Below are positions 4,836 through 7,495 of a stretch of 7,495 nucleotides of DNA, piece by piece. Every line of letters begins with the position of its first letter. The first letter of the stretch is position 1. Under the pieces are notes generated by a model. It saw only the letters and a list, made by a program, of their open reading frames with translations. It did no database searches and had not been told where the DNA came from. The stretch comes from an uncultured Catenibacterium sp. (GTDB lineage: Bacteria; Bacillota_I; Bacilli_A; Erysipelotrichales; Coprobacillaceae): assembly GCF_900764565.1 (NCBI RefSeq), contig NZ_CAAFOM010000147.1, positions 1 to 7,495 of the forward strand, read 5' to 3'. A program made the translations under genes and the position numbers.

Positions 4836-7430
4836 TTACTTTGTGATTGTGAATGTACGAGTAATAGGTGATGCCTTATAGTTTCCACCTATAGTCACTA
4901 CTGTCATAGTGTATACACCAGGTTCAGTAGGTGCTGTAGTTGTACTAGAATAAGGCTTTAAATTAGACTGTACACCAGTATATAAGTAATGAACGTTTTC
5001 ATCAGAAACTGCTTTACCATTATATGTAACTGTAGCCTTGAAATCAAAGTTCTGAGCTTCTTCTTTAGAAATCTTAGTTAACTTCTGATTCCATATTAAT
5101 TTAACACCCTTTACATGCTGTTTTACAAGTAATGCACCAATACCAACACCAGTTTCATAGTTCTTGTTGTCAGTAACTGCAGTAACTGCATATAAACCAG
5201 GTCTATTTGGAGTACCAAATCCAATACGTACATTATCTGCAATACCAGGTAATTTGTTGATAACTTTTAAGATCTGTCCAAATGTACCTGTATCGATATG
5301 TAACTTTTCTAATAAGTCTAATAATTCCTGAGTACTGAATAGTTTTCTTAATTCACCAACAGTGACACCATCCTGCATCATCTGAGTAAATTTTTTACCA
5401 AATAACTTTTCTACTATAGGATCAAGAACCTGTATAACAGCTGCATTATCAGTGAATCGAGCAGGAAGATCTAAATAAAGACCTAAACTTACATTACTTG
5501 TAGCACCTGCATAAACAGTATACACATCGAACTTATCAGCTGGATTTGTAGTAATGAAATCCTTTGATAATTCTTCATCCGCAAAGATATTAGTAGAATG
5601 AACGCTTACTTTTACCTTTGCCTTCTTAACAGTAATAGTTGTTTCACCACTTGTGCTTGGACGATAATCACTATTACCCTTATAAGTGATTCTTACCTTC
5701 TGTTCACCTGCTGGCATCTGTGGATAATCTAATAAAGTAACTTTACCACCTTCAACAGGAGCCCATTGTTTTATACTACCAGCAATATTACCGGCAAGAA
5801 CGTTTGTACCATAATATTCATAAGTGAAATCATCTACTGATAATTCATCTTTTGAAGGTAATGTAGACTTACTGAAATCAATTGATTTAAATAAAGCCTT
5901 CTTCATTTCCTGTGCATCCATATTATAAGTAACAGATGTACCTTCTTTAAGTGTAACTGCAGATTCTAAACGATTGTCTTCTACATTTACTGTTACAACA
6001 ATATTACCGCCTTTATATTCTTTTGTCGCATTCCAAGAAAGTCTGATTTCCCAAGTACCTGCTTTAAACTTGTTAAGATTTAAAGCTGCACTATTGCTTA
6101 ATTCATACCATACATCTAAAACACTTGTTGGATCTGCATTGTATTCAACCTTGAAATCTTCAAATGATAATTCAGGATTTGTAGACTTGATAACTGCTTC
6201 ATAAATAGCCTTTGCAGTGGCATCATAGTCATAAGACTGATCCTTATTGAACTTCATAGAAACGTTATAAGGACCTTCATTAGTCACTACATCTACAGTA
6301 GCACGGTCTACTACATTGATTGTAGTTTCTACAGTACGAGGCTTATAATCCTTGCTTCCCTTATAAATAATTCTGATTGTCTGTGCACCTTCAGAAATTG
6401 CTGGATAATTAACTACATCCTTACCACCTTCAAGTGCAACCCAAGCCTGTGATGGAACACCTAAAGTTTTAGTAGATGCATAATACTGAATAGTTACATC
6501 ATCAACAGTTAAATCTGGAGTAGATGATTCAACTACTTTATTAAAGATATCTTCTCTTACTTTATCATAATTGACTGTTGCGTCATCGTTGTAAGCAAGT
6601 TTAATAGTCTGTCCTTCATTCACTGTGATGTCTGAAGGTGTACGATCCTTTACAGTGATGTTGACTTCTTTTTCTGCACCATAGTAAGTATCATTTCCAT
6701 TGTAAGAAATTTTAATTTTCTGAGTCCCCTCAGAAATTGCTGGATAAACCTTACTACCTTCAAGAGAAGTCCAATCTTTTTTCTCTAAACCATCAAAAAT
6801 AATTTTACCAGTCGCATAATACTGAATAGTAACATCATTCACTGTTAATTCTGGATTACTGCTCTTTACAACACTATTAAAGATGTTTTCTTTTAAAGCA
6901 TCATAATTCACATTTGCATCTTCATCATAAGGTAGTGTGACTTCAACGCCTTCATTCACTTCAATAACACTCTTAAGCTTTGCAGCCTTAGTGACAGTCA
7001 CTTCCTTAGTAGTCCCTTTAATTCTTACCTGATAGCTGCCATCACTGTTTGCAGCTAAAGATGGATGAGTAAAATTAGTTGGTACAAAAACTACTTTTTT
7101 ATTTGACCCAAACCCATTAATTGAACCCCAGGCAGTATTCTTTAATAGTCCATTTTCACCTTCACACTGATATTCCCACTCAATGCTAGAAGTGTCCACA
7201 TTGTCTAAATTCTTAATTAGTGCCTTATTAAGAATTTCTGTTACCTGACCTACTGTTGCATCAGATGGAATAAGCACTGTCGCATTCTGTAATACAGGAG
7301 ATTCTGTTGTTGTTTGTACAACTGGTGTTGTATCTAATGCATGTACATTAAATACGCGTGCTGGCTGTGCAAGTGGTGCGACAATCATGGCAGTCGCAAC
7401 AACTTCAACCAAAATCTTCTTTGTCTTCAT
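4836..7430 (-). CDS. Secreted multi-domain protein with tandem Ig-like/beta-sandwich modules, function unknown
   Basis: The 864-residue product begins with a signal peptide (MKTKK, a hydrophobic stretch to about 20, likely cleavage after VHA at 29-31), then a Thr-rich linker (about 33-47). A divergent module (about 48-150) is followed by four tandem modules at about 154-262, 266-375, 378-485 and 489-603. Each has NEG or KEG near its start, a helix-like IFNSVVKSS segment, a VTIQYY strand, often W.(A/S/P)LEGGK, and a closing strand set such as IRIIYKGSKDY...INVVD. Residues 604-770 form another module containing an alpha-helical insertion, and 771-864 a final Ig-like unit ending TFTITK. I see no LPXTG signal, SLH, LysM, choline-binding or catalytic motif, so it may be released or held non-covalently. 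The ATG at 7430 has AAAGGGG upstream and the gene has its own terminator. The modules resemble Ig-like repeats of gut Bacillota and Actinobacteria surface proteins from memory; adhesion or a structural role is only a guess. Confidence 0.88.
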   Translation of the reverse strand: MKTKKILVEVVATAMIVAPLAQPARVFNVHALDTTPVVQTTTESPVLQNATVLIPSDATVGQVTEILNKALIKNLDNVDTSSIEWEYQCEGENGLLKNTAWGSINGFGSNKKVVFVPTNFTHPSLAANSDGSYQVRIKGTTKEVTVTKAAKLKSVIEVNEGVEVTLPYDEDANVNYDALKENIFNSVVKSSNPELTVNDVTIQYYATGKIIFDGLEKKDWTSLEGSKVYPAISEGTQKIKISYNGNDTYYGAEKEVNITVKDRTPSDITVNEGQTIKLAYNDDATVNYDKVREDIFNKVVESSTPDLTVDDVTIQYYASTKTLGVPSQAWVALEGGKDVVNYPAISEGAQTIRIIYKGSKDYKPRTVETTINVVDRATVDVVTNEGPYNVSMKFNKDQSYDYDATAKAIYEAVIKSTNPELSFEDFKVEYNADPTSVLDVWYELSNSAALNLNKFKAGTWEIRLSWNATKEYKGGNIVVTVNVEDNRLESAVTLKEGTSVTYNMDAQEMKKALFKSIDFSKSTLPSKDELSVDDFTYEYYGTNVLAGNIAGSIKQWAPVEGGKVTLLDYPQMPAGEQKVRITYKGNSDYRPSTSGETTITVKKAKVKVSVHSTNIFADEELSKDFITTNPADKFDVYTVYAGATSNVSLGLYLDLPARFTDNAAVIQVLDPIVEKLFGKKFTQMMQDGVTVGELRKLFSTQELLDLLEKLHIDTGTFGQILKVINKLPGIADNVRIGFGTPNRPGLYAVTAVTDNKNYETGVGIGALLVKQHVKGVKLIWNQKLTKISKEEAQNFDFKATVTYNGKAVSDENVHYLYTGVQSNLKPYSSTTTAPTEPGVYTMTVVTIGGNYKASPITRTFTITK
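4839..5120 (-). other. C-terminal Ig-like module of the secreted protein (about residues 771-864)
   Basis: It begins VKGVKLIWNQKLTKIS and includes FDFKATVTYNGKAVSDENV and PTEPGVYTMTVVTIGGNYKA, a typical Ig-like closing pattern (GVYT...GNYKAS...TFTI). The protein stops at ITK directly after the last strand, with no anchor or transmembrane tail. Confidence 0.6.
5121..5621 (-). other. Module with helical insertion in the secreted protein (about residues 604-770)
   Basis: Beta-type sequence (KVKVSVHSTNI, FDVYTVYAGATSNVSLGLYL) is interrupted at about 661-728 by amphipathic, helix-like sequence: VIQVLDPIVEKLFGKKFTQM, VGELRKLFSTQELLDLLEKL and FGQILKVINKL. Beta sequence then resumes with VRIGFGTPNRPGLYAVTAVT and ends near GIGALLVK. 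I cannot match it to a named domain; it may bind a ligand or partner. Confidence 0.6.
5622..5966 (-). repeat. Tandem module R4 of the secreted protein (about residues 489-603)
   Basis: It runs from ESAVTLKEGTSVTYNMDAQE through LFKSIDFSKSTLPSKDELSV and WAPVEGGKVTLLDYPQMPAG to TITVKK. It is slightly longer than the others because of added residues after the helix. Its closing strand RITYKGNSDYRPSTSGETTI is typical of bacterial Ig-like repeats. Confidence 0.8.
5976..6299 (-). repeat. Tandem module R3 of the secreted protein (about residues 378-485)
   Basis: It runs from VDVVTNEGPYNVSMKFNKD through IYEAVIKSTNPELSFEDF and WYELSNSAALN to VTVNVED. The helix and SxNPEL region is well kept, but the LEGGK loop is replaced and YPAISEG becomes NKFKAGTW, so this is the most divergent of the four tandem copies. 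Confidence 0.8.
6306..6635 (-). repeat. Tandem module R2 of the secreted protein (about residues 266-375)
   Basis: It runs from SDITVNEGQTIKLAYNDDAT through IFNKVVESSTPDLTVDDV and WVALEGGKDVVNYPAISEG to TINVVD. It is the closest relative of R1 and shares an exact 18-base stretch with it. Confidence 0.85.
6645..6971 (-). repeat. Tandem module R1 of the secreted protein (about residues 154-262)
   Basis: It runs from VIEVNEGVEVTLPYDEDANV through IFNSVVKSSNPELTVNDV and WTSLEGSKVYPAISEGTQ to VNITVKD. Its first half matches R2 at 33 of 52 positions in my hand alignment, making R1 and R2 the closest pair. Confidence 0.85.
6981..7289 (-). repeat. Divergent first module of the secreted protein (about residues 48-150)
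   Basis: This unit keeps the general order of the later modules: a helix-like VTEILNKALIK, a WEYQ strand, an AWGSI segment in place of W..LEG, and a GSYQVRIKG...EVTVTK closing strand. It lacks the NEG start and the closely matching helix sequence. It is best read as a degenerate or capping copy. Confidence 0.5.
7338..7430 (-). other. Signal peptide region of the secreted modular protein
   Basis: Residues 1-31: a basic start (three Lys in the first five residues), a hydrophobic core ILVEVVATAMIVAPLA with one Glu inside it, and a possible signal peptidase I site VHA before LDTT. An alternative cut after QPA (residues 22-24) cannot be excluded. No lipobox cysteine is present, so this is not a lipoprotein. 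Confidence 0.8.
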
Positions 7431-7437
7431 TTATTTT

Positions 7438-7444
7438 CCCCTTT
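7438..7444 (-). promoter_or_regulatory. Ribosome binding site of the secreted-protein gene
   Basis: AAAGGGG on the minus strand lies seven bases before the ATG at 7430. It is a strong SD and supports this start, which also begins a good signal peptide. Confidence 0.85.
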
Positions 7445-7445
7445 C

Positions 7446-7467
7446 ATTATATGACTCTTTAATCATA
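7446..7467 (-). promoter_or_regulatory. Candidate -10 elements upstream of the secreted-protein gene
   Basis: Two -10-like hexamers occur on the minus strand: TATGAT at 7462-7467 and TATAAT at 7446-7451. The second abuts the SD, so a transcript from it would start at or within the SD; the first is the more plausible. Neither has a convincing -35, although a run of seven T lies just upstream of the first. The upstream region is cut by the window edge, so this is tentative. Confidence 0.35.
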
Positions 7468-7495
7468 CCAAAAAAATTACAGTTCGACTACTAAA

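Noticed and set aside
5974..6204. Plus-strand open frame opposite module R3
   Set aside because: It is antisense to a well-supported coding region and the product has no recognisable features; a compositional shadow.
7431..7495. Riboswitch or structured leader before the secreted-protein gene
   Set aside because: Only 65 bases are visible, with no strong hairpin; nothing beyond the SD and weak -10 candidates can be supported.

Overview
The window is a densely coded, AT-rich stretch from a low-GC Gram-positive bacterium (Bacillota). All four supported genes lie on the minus strand and are read right to left. The purine-rich ribosome binding sites and the adjacent pth-mfd pair are typical of Bacillota. 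The secreted repeat protein and the cytoplasmic type I pullulanase suggest a gut commensal, perhaps of the Erysipelotrichia (Catenibacterium/Kandleria-like). That placement is an impression from protein style, not a search result.

In transcription order, the right edge (7431-7495) is a short leader with a strong Shine-Dalgarno (SD) site. Next comes a large secreted protein of 864 residues (4836-7430). It has a signal peptide, a divergent first module, four tandem modules of about 110 residues, a module with a helical insertion, and a terminal Ig-like module. It carries no recognisable cell-wall anchor. A clear rho-independent terminator (4793-4825) follows its stop codon, so it is probably its own transcription unit.

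A compact operon follows, starting from an extended -10 promoter near 4727-4735: a cytoplasmic type I pullulanase (2611-4698, with a start corrected to lie downstream of the terminator), peptidyl-tRNA hydrolase pth (2047-2601), and the transcription-repair coupling factor mfd (from 2037, cut by the left edge after 679 codons). The two junctions are only 9 nt long, each SD overlaps the preceding stop codon, and the two are almost identical in sequence. This suggests translational coupling. pth and mfd are housekeeping genes often neighbours in Bacillota; the starch/glycogen debranching gene in front is the accessory element.

I found no tRNA, rRNA, CRISPR array, insertion sequence, phage gene or convincing riboswitch. 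No intergenic stretch reaches 300 bases; the longest is 137 bp (4699-4835). The least understood item is the secreted modular protein. I do not see strong evidence for a wholly new multi-gene system.
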